Part shown: positions 28,994 through 40,041 of the stretch, piece after piece | Layout: the number at the start of each line of letters is the position of its first letter | How positions within the stretch are numbered: position 1 is the stretch's first letter | NCBI GenBank assembly: GCA_025765615.1 | Contig: JAIVFJ010000309.1 | Span: forward strand, 1 to 64,000 | DNA: 64,000 bases | From: Zopfochytrium polystomum | Lineage: Eukaryota; Chytridiomycota; Chytridiomycetes; Chytridiales; Chytridiaceae | Direction of reading: 5' to 3' | Notes under the pieces: model-generated | Told to the model about the DNA's origin: nothing | Databases searched by the model: none | The model's input: only the letters and a program-made list of their open reading frames with translations | Program-made: the position numbers and the translations under genes

Positions 28994-30949
28994 ATGTGGG
29001 ACGCCATCATCGACCACCTCCTCGATCAGAACCTTCATGGTCCAGCGGGCCCGTTTTCGGCGTCTACTGGACGGCCCAACGGCCCTCAGTCGTCTAGTTC
29101 AGGCCCCAGAACCCCATCTACCAACCCTGACCCCAGCGATTGGATATTGGTGGACGAGAGCGGCGAGAAGGACATGGATGCCAAGGATCCGAGGTAAAGT
29201 ACGACCCTTTTTGTGTGAGTGAGTGTGTGCGTGTGTGCCGTGCGCGTGGTGATTCTGGCGTTGGAACGTGTGTGGTGCGGTTTGTGCGCGATCTCTTGAT
29301 CCCCCACGCGATCACGCCCCAAATCGAGTCTTCTGGGTGCCCCACACTAACTGACTTTCACAAAAAAAACAAAAAACACCTACCCTCACAAACCTGCAAC
29401 GCTCCCACTTGCAAGATGGCTTGTCCTATTCATCCAATATTTCCTGGAGCTGGACTCCAACAACGACGACCTACTTTTCTTTGTTCGCGATCCCGACGAG
29501 ATCCCTGACGAACCAAACGCCGAGCCCGTGTTCGTTCGACGCAAGGTCGGGAAGTCGATGCCGCAAATGACCGACCCTGTGGACTGGAAACAGACCTTCT
29601 TTCTCAACCTCATCATCCAGCTCCCATGCACGCTCACCGTCGCCGTCTGCAAGCGTATTCCAGCCAACTCATCGTCGAGCCAGATGACGGGCGGCACAAA
29701 AACACGGACGCTGGCAAAGACGGAGGAACGCGTTGTCGTGGTGGACAAGGGCACCGAGCTCGTGGAACGCGGCAGACCCAACGACGTCCAACGGTCCGGC
29801 AGCCCCGATGGCGCAGAGTCGGGCACCGACGACAAGATCACAAACGGCACCAGAACGAGCACGAAACCGTCCTCGAGCCGGGACAGCAACAAATCGCGGA
29901 TGGTGGCGCTGAGACGCATCACCAAAAAAGTGTACGCGGCGCCGTACAAGTCGCGAATGGACGTCAAGGACGCCTTCATGAACGAGCTCTCGTACCCGCT
30001 TATTTTCTACACCGTCAACGACTACGAGTCGCACGACCTCCACCTGCCGATATGGGAACGCGAGTACCTGTGCGTCGAGCTGTCGGTCAACGCGCCGCTG
30101 GACCCAGCCGCCGCGTCCGCGCTCAACCACGAAGGCGCCGTCGCCGCCGTCTCGATCGAGGACGACCCGTCGCCGTTCCCCATCCCCCGAGGGTACTTTA
30201 AGGTCGTCCTGTTCCAAGGAGCCGTCCCGTACTCGTCGCTTCTCGACATTTTCCAGCAAAAGGGCCTCGCGTCGCAAAACCAGCGGCGGAATCGCAGCGG
30301 CGGAGGCGGAGGGGGTGGTGGCGGCGGGTTTGGGGGCGGGTTCGGTGGCGGTGGCGGCGGCGGAGAGCGGACAGAGTACATTATGATGCGGGGCCCCCAC
30401 GGCAAGGGGCAGTGCCAAGTAGCGATCCAGGACCACAGCAACGCGGCGGGGGCGGGGGCCGGCGGCGGCGCCGACGGCGGCTCCGGGTCCGCGGGGTCTT
30501 CGGGGTTCTCGACGTCGCCGGGCCGCGGCATGACGCTGTCGGACCGCTTGCGGTTCCTGGGCGACACGGTGCGCGCGGGCATCAACGCCGTCACGGGCGC
30601 CACGTCGCCCACCTCGTCCAGCGGGTCGCTCGACTCTCTCACCACCACCCCGCGCAAGCCCGACAGCCTGCGGTGCTCCATGACGTACGTCAACGTCCCG
30701 TGGCAGTCGATCATTAGGTACCCCCTTCACCTTTTTTTTTCTTGTCCTTTTTCTTTTTTTTTGGTTCTCCCTGTGTGTTTGTGCACCCCAGCGACAACTG
30801 ATCCAACCCGCCCCTTCCAAAAAAAAAAAAAAAAAACTGTTGCGACGACGCCCCCATCCAACTCCCCAAGCGATCTGATTGACCACGCCAAGAGCAAGCG
30901 GAATCCCGGAAGCGCAAAGCAGGACTCGGGCACTCCCGCGTCGCCATGA
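28994..30949 (+). CDS. KIAA0930 / DUF2045 family protein
   Basis: Three exons, 28994-29193, 29416-30717, 30871-30949; phases 2 and 2 agree, giving 526 aa. Family landmarks in order: DPRWLVLFIQYFLELDSNND and LLFFVRD, VFVRRKVGKS, DWKQTFFLNLIIQLPCTLTV, YPLIFYTVNDYESHDL, EYLCVELSVNAP, GYFKVVLFQGAVPYSSL, YIMMRGPHGKGQCQVAI and MTYVNVPWQSI near the C-terminus. These match the animal KIAA0930 order and spacing. Added here are a Ser/Gly-rich N-terminus, an inserted acidic/Ser region (residues about 165-230) and a poly-glycine tract (about 360-385). The biochemical function of the family is not established. The downstream neighbour is convergent. Confidence 0.88.
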
Positions 30950-31432
30950 TGAATATAGCTGTTGCAGGGTGCAAGGGGGTTGGTGTGGGTGTTTGCGGGG
31001 TTGCGGGGGATTGGCGGGGCTTTGATGGTGTGGGGGCTTTGGTTTGGTTTTGGTGACGGTAGCGGAAGAAGCAAAAAAAGGGAAACCAAAGATTTTTTTC
31101 GATTTGGAAAAAAAGGAACAAAAACCAGCTTGGCTTGAAGTGCCGGCCTCACACAACTGCCAACGATCTCCTCAAACCCTTCCTTCCCGGTGTCTAGACA
31201 ATACCCTCCCGCCGCGCACCGACTCTGGAGTGCGCGCGCGCGAAAAAGAGAACCCCCGCTGTCGTCAGACACGAAGTTGACGAATGTTTGTGCACACACC
31301 CGGCCGTTGGGCCACAGTCTGTTTGCATTGCTTATTAGCTGTCGGGTGCGGTTTTGAAATTCCTTTGTATTTTTCAATTTTTATTATTTTTTTCTTGTTC
31401 ACCGACATCCCCCCACACACTTGCTCGGCCGA
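30950..31432. other. Convergent intergenic region
   Basis: G/T-rich sequence then A-rich sequence between two convergent genes; no separate gene seen. Confidence 0.6.
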
Positions 31433-33934
31433 TCAACTCAGCAACGCCGCCTAGTCGCAAACAAACACGCGAAGAAAAACAGTCAGCGGATGGGGAGGGA
31501 GAGCGAGCAGGCGGTGCGTGGAAAACGCACAAGAGGGCAGAAGAAGAAAAAAAAAAAAAAAAAAAAAAGACGACCAGCCTGGGAGAAGGAACAACGAAAA
31601 AAAGGGAGTAAACAAGCAAGCAGCACAAACCTTCTCGTAGAGTGACTCGACAACCGCGCTCATGTTCTTGATCGTGTCCAGCGTGGCGTCGTACGTGTGC
31701 TTTTTTTTTTTTTTTTTTTTTTTTTCCAGCGGGGGCGGGCGGCGCCATCTGTCCGTCAGTCCCCCTCCCGCTAAAAACCACCCCAAGCGCAACAAAAAGA
31801 AACCAATAAAAAGGGGGTTTGTTTACTCACGTCGTGCGGCGGTTCCTCAAACACAATCAAGCATCCGGCGCCCTGGTCGAGGATGCCGTGGAACACGTGG
31901 TCGAGGATCATTTGCGACAGCTTCGCCTCGACCTTGGGCGTCGGCAGCTTGACGAGCTCGGCCACGTGCGTAATCTCGACGCGGCTGAACGGCTCAATGA
32001 CCCGCAGGAGGTTCTGTTCCAGCAGCGTGTCGTACAGCGCCTCCAGGTGGAAGTTGATGATGGGGTCGTTCTTGAGTTCTATGCACCACAACAGCCATGG
32101 GGGATGAAAGGTTGAAAAAAAAAAGAAAGCCATCAGCGGAACAGGAATCCTGTGCCTTGCCCCCCGGTCGAATGATCTCCAAATAATCGAAAACCACAAA
32201 GAGCGAAACCCTCGTTTTTTACCGTCTTTGTACTTGTTCATGACTTGCTCAAACTCCAACAACGACCGGTTTTGGTGGGCAGTGGCAACAGCCTTCATCG
32301 AATCGACTTCCGGACCAGCGTGCTTTTGAGCAAGCTTGCCGCTGATGATCGCGTGGACATCTTCCGATAGGTTGAGCATGATCTTGCAAAGGAGAAGGTA
32401 TTTCAAAGTCGATGCCGCGCGCGGGTCGTCATGCTGAGAGAAGCCGTCCAATGCCTCGTAAAAGTACGAGTAACTATTCAATTGTAGAAAATGGTGGGGT
32501 AGCAGTGAGGCCCGATGGAGAAATTGGAGGACAAAACCGTCAACGCCAAGTGCAACACTCACGCTGTCTTGTAGTCCCGTTCCTCTGCGTGCAGAATCCC
32601 CGACTGCAAGTCCAGCGCCGCCTGCATGAGCGGGGGGCAATAGATCGAGTTCGCGGATGTCCTGGCGGACGTCAAGGCAGCCTAGGCAAATGCGACGCGA
32701 GAATAGCCATCAGAAAGCGCTGCAGACACATCGGACGACCCCCGCTGAAACGGCCAACATCCAATCGACCTCTTCCTCAAACTCACCCGAGCCTTGGGCT
32801 GATTCCTGGTCGCGTGGTACACTCTACTCTCCAGCAGCTGCACCTCCATCAAAACATTCTTGTCGTCCAGGCGCTTCAGCTCCTTCAGCAAAGACCCGAT
32901 CAGATCCAGCGAGTCCGTGTACATCTTGTTGTCCAGATATCTGGTTTCGAAATTCCCAAAAACGATTCGGGTGAGTCGAAGCGAACACCCGGCAAAAAAA
33001 CACGAGCGGGGGGGAGGACGACTCACAAGCCCGCCAGCCTGGTCTCGAGCGCCTGTCGCAGGTAGATGCGCTTCTCTGCAACGGCCCACTCGATGCATTC
33101 CTTGCACACCTGGACCTGCAGCGGGAGCGAGCCAGGGATGGATCCAAACAGGTCGATCAACGATTTGACTAAAAGGCGTTTCAAATAAAGGGAGCGGCAC
33201 AGAGGGATGCCCCGGAGTCGGTTAGAACAACACTGCCGCGGAACCGTCCAACCGGGTTTCGTAAAAAGATAAGAGCGAGGAGGCGCGCGCGCGGGTTCTC
33301 AACTGAATTTCGTAGTCTTCGCTTTTGCAATTTCGCCAAAGACGGATCGCGACGATCGAATGTGCTCGGCGAGACCGTTCGCATCCCTTTCGGTGTATTT
33401 TTGGGTTGTTGTTTGAATCGGCAAGCACGTTGTTCGATAGAATTATCGCGGGACGGCGAGTCGGCCGGGTTCGAGGGCGGTTGGAAAAAAGGCCGGTGAG
33501 GAGCTGGTCGGACACAAAAAAAATGGGAAAAGGAAACGCGCGTCTGGGCGGCGCATAAGGCAGAAAGACCCCAAATCTGGTTACTTTGTGGCCGCAAGGA
33601 GCTCGCCGATCTTGACGATGGCGATCTCCCGGATCTGGGCGTCGTCTGAGCACGGTGGGTGAGGGGAAGGAAATGAGGGTCGAGGGTGTCAGATTTGTGG
33701 GGGACCGGTACTGGGGTTCGTGCGACGCGTGGCCCTGGCGAGCGTGCTGCGGGTGCACAAACACACACCACCACAAACGCATCGCACACAACACACACAC
33801 ACACACACGCAGATACCTTTGCCCTTTCCGGAGACGGCCGCCATCGCAGCCTTGTAGCCCTTGAGGGCGTCGGCGGGAGCCGTCTTTGCAAGATCGTCAA
33901 GGGCCTTGAGCTCATCTGTGGTGGTGGTGGCCAT
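31433..33934 (-). CDS. RPN6: 26S proteasome lid subunit RPN6 (PSMD11)
   Basis: Ten exons, all phase-consistent: 33817-33934, 33585-33645, 33304-33386, 33027-33168, 32787-32940, 32563-32681, 32223-32473, 31831-32078, 31631-31699, 31433-31450. Total 420 aa, the usual length. Recognisable blocks are [120 protein letters not shown] and the PCI/winged-helix part [20 protein letters not shown]...[19 protein letters not shown]. The last exon codes only AALLS. It acts in the proteasome lid as a clamp between lid and base. The donor after exon 3 is GTTGAG, a form also used twice in the SH3 gene. Confidence 0.97.
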
Positions 33935-34413
33935 GGCGCTCGATTGGTGGGTGGTCGTTGTTTCGTTGGTGCACGGACTTTCTCTTTTTCTTTCTTTTTT
34001 TTTTTTTTTTTCTTCTTTGCCTCCATTGCGGGGGCTTTGCTGCGCCCAGCTCTCTCTGTGCCTCGTTGCAAGAACTTTCTTATTGAAAATGCTTAAATCG
34101 GCCCACCCCCTTTCTCGTCCGCCTACACTCTTCCAGCAGCACGCCGCACTCGCCCTCGGACGAAAGAACGAAGGAACAGAAAAAGAAGAAAGAAAAAAAA
34201 AGAAAAAAAAAAAAGTAAAGAAAGCCGCCTGCTCAACGCCTGCGCTTGTTGTCTCGGTCGTCCTCCCTTGGTGCGGCGTTGCGTGCAAATTGAAAGAAAG
34301 AAGAAAGGTGTCAGTCGCACATCCATCAGCACCGCACAATCGAGGCGGCTATCGAGAAGTGGGCCCAGAGAACACGAAAGCAAGAAACGACAAGATAGAG
34401 GAAGAGCGTAGAA

Positions 34414-36615
34414 TCACCTTTCTCCATCCCGCCCCCGCTTCGCCGCGCTCGCCATGAACTGGTCCAAACCGAACGGATCCTCCTCGTCGGCCTCCTTCTC
34501 AAATTGCACCGGTCCATCTCTGCCGCCGCCGGCAGCGGCGGCGCCGCCCTCTGTTCCCTTGAAGCCCTTGTGCGGGCCGCGTGTCATGTTTGCAGAGTCG
34601 ACGATGCTCTCGATGCGGTCGGTGCGGACGCCCGGCACGCCCTCGTCGCGGTCGTCGCCGCCGGCTTTGCGCGGGCGGTAGACGGCGTTCGCGGCGGACC
34701 CGGTGAAGAGCGCCTTGTCGTACAGTGCGTACGCGTCCTCGCTCACAAAGCCCGAGGACAGGCCCGACGACTGGTTGAACAGCCGCTGGTCGAACATTGA
34801 GTCGCGGGACACCGTCGGCTGCGCTAGGCCCAGCGCGATTTTCTCGGACACGTCCCGCTCACCGCTAAACATGCAAAGAGAAAATTTTTTTTGTTTCGGG
34901 AGATTTCACGGAGCCGAAGAATTTGTTAGACAAGCTAGTACAAGGCAGTCCGAAAAAGGAGGAAACTCACAGCTTGCCCAGCACTCTCGCCTTGGTATCA
35001 GCACCCATATGGCTCATGCGCAGCTCGCGCTCGCGCATCTTTGCCCGCTCTCTCCGTAGCTCGTCGCGCTCGCGAATCTTAGCCTCGTCCTCCGACTCTT
35101 CGCTCTCCTCATCCTCGTCCGCGGCGGCAGCCGAGGTGCCGCCGGCGCCGGCAGACTGGATGCCGGAGCGCTCTTCGCGCGCCTTTTGGGCGAGCATACG
35201 AAGCTTGTCTTCCTTTTCCTTTTTGGCTTTGGCGGCAAGCTTTGCCTGCATCTCGGCTCGGACGCGAACCTCCTCGCGGGCGTGGCGGTCGGCAATGGCA
35301 AGGGCTTCGCCCAGTTTGGCGAAGTTGTCGTTGATTTGAATCTAGTTTTTTTGAAAATACGAGGTGGGGAAGGAAGCGTTTGTTGAAAGAAGAGACGGGG
35401 AGGGGGGAAAGAAAAGAAAAGGGGTGGAGCACGAAGCACCCCAGAAGCATTAGAATAGACTAAAGGAATCGTAGAAACATCTACTAACGTCTTGGATTCC
35501 GCGACCGTCCGCTGCCAACCGCTGGTGCAAGGGGATGGTATATCCCTTAGCATTCTTCCAATTACTGATGCAAGGCGGGATAACCCAATTCGCCTGCTCC
35601 TCGGCCGACACTTTTCTGGGGGGTGAATGTAGGACAGGGACAGGTGGCGAAGGAGGTGGGCGTGGGACCTTCTTGTGCTTAAATTTTGGCGGCTCCATTG
35701 GGTCGACTGGAGCCTCAATCATTCGGATAATGCGTGTGTCGCTGACTCCATTGGAGCTGGACGAAGGTGTGTAGCGGATGAACTTCGGGTCTTTGGATGT
35801 AGCTTGGGCAACTTTGGGTTGTTTTGCTTTGATACGGGCTAAGGTGGAGCGAAACCCATTTAACAAAAAAGTGCATAGTATACGGCATTGGAATCCGACA
35901 AGTCCACTCACTTTCGGTCAGCTTCTCCAGCGCCTCTCTGGTTTTCTCCGTTACTTTTTCAATCTCCTCTGCGGACGGCCTCGCTCGATCGTCCTCGTTG
36001 GAGATGTCTTTCTCGGTTAGGTCCTTGAACTGCGAGTGTATGATTTTCCCTTCGCTTTGGCCTTGCCTGAGGACCATGTCGTACCTGAGGTTGCCCTCGG
36101 CGTCAGTCTGAAGCGCCAGCGTTCCTTTCCCCGTTCCTTTGCTGCTTTTCCGCCCCATCTCGAGAGGATACTGCGTTACATGAATCTCAGGGAATGCTCC
36201 ACCGTCTCCAAAGTCCTGCAGATTTTTCACCACGATATTCAACACGGAAGAGTGAATACACATATTAACTCAGAGTGCAATCAAAATGGCACCGTGGATC
36301 TAGCACGATGAAATGGAAGAAGTGCAGGTGACCCAATCGGCTGAACGCACCTGAGGGGTTCGAGGAACAAAGCCTGATCTGCTTCCGTAGGGCGGGGGAC
36401 CAGATCTGACCAACTGGGAGCCGGTCGGGGCAGATCTGGGTCCGCCAAATGAGGCGACGACACCGACGGGACCATCATCTTCGTCGTCGTCGTCGCTGTC
36501 CCATTTGGAGCTGGACTGGGCGGCGCGCGGCTTGGGTAGAGCGCTGGAACGATGTGATGATGAGGATGGCAGAACGGGGCTTGTGGGCCAGCTTTGCTCA
36601 CCTTGTCAACGACAT
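34414..36615 (-). CDS. Spliceosomal SNW-domain protein SNW1/SKIP (Prp45)
   Basis: Six exons, 36602-36615, 36351-36543, 35912-36215, 35489-35838, 34971-35341, 34414-34864, giving 560 aa with phases agreeing. The first exon has only 14 coding bases (MSLT plus two). Motifs: PPPYGSRSGFVPRTPQ, DFGDGGAFPEIHVTQYPLEM, RQGQSEGKIIHSQF, KDPKFIRYTPS, the SNW core EEQANWVIPPCISNWKNAKG then YTIPLHQRLAADGRG, NFAKLGEALAIADRHAREEV, RDVSEKIALGLAQP, FDQRLFNQSSGLSSGF and QFEKEADEEDPFGLDQFM. SKIP proteins join the activated spliceosome (NTC-related) and also act as transcription coregulators. The C-terminus is shorter than in animals. Confidence 0.97.
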
Positions 36616-36977
36616 CGTTGCGGGTCCAGTTCAAAGAAAATTTGACCCAAGAAAACTTGGTGAACGACAAAAATGTTATTATTGAGTCTGTAATAGAGAA
36701 TGGGAATGGGAAACGAGAAAAAATACTTTGGAAGGGAGAACAAGGAAGCCAGTTGGTATTCAAGGGGTGGAATAAAGCCGGCTCTTCCAGCGAACGGGCG
36801 GTGCCCGTCGCAACAGAAAGGAAGAGCGACAGGCGGCGGGGCATAACTTGAAAAGGAAGGTGAGAAGCACATTGAGGGAGAGCGGAGCGAGGGAGCGGTG
36901 AGGAGTAACACTGGAAATCAGTGGATAGCATGACATGAAGAATCAAGAGGGAAATCGAGTCAAATTTGCAAAACGCA
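36616..36977. other. Short spacer between two minus-strand genes
   Basis: Promoter and 5' untranslated region of the SNW gene plus the 3' end of its upstream neighbour. No separate feature was seen. Confidence 0.5.
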
Positions 36978-39059
36978 TCAAAGAATGAGCCTTGCCACAT
37001 CCAGTCTTCGCCTTGAGGCCATGGCGGTCGGTCCACTACCCAAGCTGCGTCCGCGGACCTCCTTCTCCGCGGCAGCCACGGCCACGGCGATGGGCGCGGG
37101 TCCAGCATGAATACCAGGCCCGCCGGATGCAACAGGGAGGCCGCGCAGCCCGAGGTGGACGAGCCGCCTGCAGCGGGTCACGAGGTCCTTGACGGCCGCC
37201 TCGGACTTGACGGCGTTGCAAGGGTACAGGACGAGGGACTCGAGGTTTGGGCAATGCCTCGCCAGGGCGCGCACAATGCGATCGGTTGCGGGCCAGCCGA
37301 GCCCGTCCAGACCGCGGAGGAAGCGGCCGCGGCGGTCCAGCAACTCAATAAAGATGGACTCGAGGGCGTGGCGGAGCTGGGCGGAAGCAGCAGTCTCAGA
37401 TGGGGAGGCCGGCGAGGCGCTGGCGGCCGGGACGAAGCGGAACGCGAGGTTTCGAATGCTCTGACCGTGATCGATGAGCGCACGGAGGGCCGGGACGGGT
37501 GAGTGTGGAGGAAGGGGGCCAAGGTCGAGATCCTCGAGCAGGGGGCAGCCAGAGAGAACAGCAGTCAGGGCTACGGCGCTAGCGTTGCCCGGCACGCGAA
37601 GAGCGCGGAGACGAGGAAGACGCGAGGCAATGGCCGCCAGTATGGCGTCGGGCGACAGATCACTTGATGTGGAGACTCCAGAGCCGCCAAGAGCGGTGCA
37701 GCCGAAAAGGTTGACGGACTCCAGCTGGGGAGAGCGTGTGACGAGTCTGATAATTTGATGCGACTGAACAGTCTCCCTCAAGCTGGAAGGGGAAGACATT
37801 GGGGAGGCTGGCCGGGAGGATCCTGGATATTCGTCGTCGGGGTCGGCTCCATACGCCGCAACCGCAGCAGCAGCAAGCATCTCAAGGTTGCCATTTCCGG
37901 TGCCGTTTACAAGCTCCAGCCGACGAAGCGCCGGGCCGACTGAGTTTGAAATGAGCTCCATCACCTCGGCATCAACACGGACATCGATTCCGAGGGCTTC
38001 CAAACGGCTGAAAGTACGAGCGAGCGGTTGGAGGCCTACAGCTTGCTCAATTTCGCCTCCACTCCACTCGCTCGAGGCAGCTGGTTCTAGGGCGTCTCCA
38101 ACAGAGTGGATTGCAAGTCCGGTGACCTTGGATGAGCCCATACCACAAATAATGTGCTGCAAGGAGGCCAAATCCGGGCAAGTGGTTGTGAAAGCAAGCA
38201 AAAGCGTGTCGAGGTTGGGGCAAAGGCTAACGACGGCATGAAGCATGTGAACGCAGTGAACCGCGTCAAAAGCCCTAAAGTCCAAACGCTTAATGGCCAT
38301 GCTGTGGTCGAGACCGCCCATCTGCGGAAGCAGCTGGGTAATCAAGCGCTCTAGGGCGGACATTGAGAAAATTTCTGGATCATTCCACTTGAAAGGGGCG
38401 CCCGTGTTCGTGGCGCTAAAGTCGGAGTTGCGGGATGCGACGCTCTCCACATCTTCGCGAAGGCGAGCCAGCTGAGGGACTGCGAAGCTAGGGGAAGGAT
38501 GTGTTGGAGTGGTGGCCGCAGCGATGGATCCCGCGGTTAGGGTGTCGACGCGGGCTGGCGACGTTTGAGGGGCAGTGGCCATTTCGGAAGGTGCCATCGT
38601 TGCGGGCTCCTCCGTCATTGTATTGGAGGAATCAAAGACGGACTGATACGAGGGAGGCTTTGGCGAAGTCATCTGCCTCGCGTCACTGGTCGAATGAGCC
38701 GATCCAACGGCTTCCTTCAGGGCCTTTGCAGCGTCTGCAGCAGCAGAGACTGCTGCAGCGGAGGCACCGTGGAGCTGAAGCCAGATTTCTGCGGCGGCAA
38801 TGGCGGCCTCGACCTGAGAACGCCTGGGGCCGCGGGCAACGCTCGGTTTGAAGCCGGCGGCATGTTCCGAATTGAGGAGATCGGCAAACGAATCGTTTGG
38901 AAGGTCAAGTGCCAAAGTCTCCTTCAGCACTGTGGGGAGCGTTGGGTCAGCAAAATGATGATTTGATCTGCGCAGATAATGGGGAAGGTTGTTTTGGTGA
39001 AATGACTCTTGACACTCACGGGCAAGGCAGAAGCGAAGGACGGGTCGGACGGTGTCCAT
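36978..39059 (-). CDS. Leucine-rich-repeat-like (RNI-type) protein
   Basis: Two exons, 39020-39059 (MDTVRPVLRFCLA) and 36978-38929, giving 663 aa. The 90-nt intron (GTGAGT...CCACAG) is in frame, so read-through would also be open. Residues about 1-200 are Ala/Ser/Thr-rich. From about 215 on there are diverged repeats of the form LCPNLDTLLLAFTTTCPDLA, SPQLESVNLFGCTALGGSG, CPLLEDLDLGPLPPHS and CPNLESLVLYPCNAV...CRRLVHLGLRGLP, typical of ribonuclease-inhibitor-like solenoids as in F-box/LRR proteins. The N-terminus has no clear F-box. Likely a protein-binding scaffold; partner unknown. Confidence 0.75.
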   Translation of the reverse strand: MDTVRPVLRFCLARECQESFHQNNLPHYLRRSNHHFADPTLPTVLKETLALDLPNDSFADLLNSEHAAGFKPSVARGPRRSQVEAAIAAAEIWLQLHGASAAAVSAAADAAKALKEAVGSAHSTSDARQMTSPKPPSYQSVFDSSNTMTEEPATMAPSEMATAPQTSPARVDTLTAGSIAAATTPTHPSPSFAVPQLARLREDVESVASRNSDFSATNTGAPFKWNDPEIFSMSALERLITQLLPQMGGLDHSMAIKRLDFRAFDAVHCVHMLHAVVSLCPNLDTLLLAFTTTCPDLASLQHIICGMGSSKVTGLAIHSVGDALEPAASSEWSGGEIEQAVGLQPLARTFSRLEALGIDVRVDAEVMELISNSVGPALRRLELVNGTGNGNLEMLAAAAVAAYGADPDDEYPGSSRPASPMSSPSSLRETVQSHQIIRLVTRSPQLESVNLFGCTALGGSGVSTSSDLSPDAILAAIASRLPRLRALRVPGNASAVALTAVLSGCPLLEDLDLGPLPPHSPVPALRALIDHGQSIRNLAFRFVPAASASPASPSETAASAQLRHALESIFIELLDRRGRFLRGLDGLGWPATDRIVRALARHCPNLESLVLYPCNAVKSEAAVKDLVTRCRRLVHLGLRGLPVASGGPGIHAGPAPIAVAVAAAEKEVRGRSLGSGPTAMASRRRLDVARLIL

Positions 39060-39422
39060 GCGGAGGAAGTGGGACTTTTAGGGGGGGGGAGCGGCTACTT
39101 CTGTCTTTGGGTGTGTTCCAGAAAGGTAGAAGGTGTGTAGTGCAGAGGAAGGGTGAGGGGGATTGAGTCGGCAGGGGAGGGAACTTTGGAACAAATCCAA
39201 GTGGGGGCCGCTCGGTGCGCAGAGTTTCAGGGCACAGAGAGAGATAGAGAAGGAGAGAGATGGCAGACAGAGAGGGAGATGCGACCACCAATTTTTGCAA
39301 GGGTAGGCGGCAGGCCATTGGGGGAGAGACAGTGCCCGAGACAGATGGCGGTGGGGGCACTGGTATCAAAAAAGTGAGCGACAGAGTTAGAGACGGACAG
39401 AGACGGAAAGAGAGAAACGGAC

Positions 39423-39458
<36 letters not shown>

Positions 39459-39483
39459 TTAGGGAGTGATCATTGGCACATTT
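39060..39483. other. Intergenic, GA-rich
   Basis: G/A-rich sequence with a (GA)n run at about 39428-39454. No gene. Confidence 0.6.
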
Positions 39484-39735
39484 TTATTTCGGAGGAGTTC
39501 GCGCTTCCATTCTGGCGGCTCCTGCCCCGAAACAGCAGATTCCTCGACGCTCACAGTTTGGTGGTGGTGGGGGGGCGGGTTGGGGACGTCGGGGGTCGGG
39601 TTGGGAGCGGGACGGTTTGCCCTTTTCGGCGCCGCCGCACGCGCCGCCGCCGTCGACAAAGTCGTCATCGTCGAGGCTTGCGACGTTGTCCTCGTTGGAA
39701 GAGCTGCGACAGCGCGCGTCTATCGATATAATTGT
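39484..39735 (-). other. Possible alternative last exon of the TRP gene
   Basis: An open minus-strand frame reading RCRSSSNEDNVASLDDDDFV, then Gly/Pro-rich, to a stop at 39484; a splice acceptor (ATCGATAG) lies just before it. If the TRP gene splices from the AAG|GTGCGC near 40062 it would replace the FCLD terminus at 40042. The coding quality is fair; use is uncertain. Confidence 0.35.
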
Positions 39736-39950
39736 GCACAAAATTTGATTTTTTTTTTCTTTCTCTTTATGAACTGACGCCTTCATCGTTTGGCGACTTC
39801 CGTTTCCCCTTCATCGACTCAAAAAGAGGATCTATTGTCTGCAATAACTGCAGAAGACAACCATTAAGTAGTAGAGCGAGTATGTGTTTGAGTGAGTGAG
39901 AGAGAGGAGAGAGAGAGAGAGAGAAAAGAGACAGGCTGCGTATAGGTGGA

Positions 39951-39952
<2 letters not shown>

Positions 39953-40004
<52 letters not shown>
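39953..40004. repeat. (TG)n microsatellite
   Basis: An uninterrupted TG run of about 52 bp just beyond the TRP stop codon, within the putative 3' untranslated region or last intron. Confidence 0.95.
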
Positions 40005-40007
<3 letters not shown>

Positions 40008-40041
40008 TGTGTTTGCCGCGAAAAGCTTGAGCCGGTACAGC

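Noticed and set aside
29669..31156. 495-codon minus-strand open frame
   Set aside because: Antisense of the DUF2045 gene; it runs through that gene's intron and has no family features.
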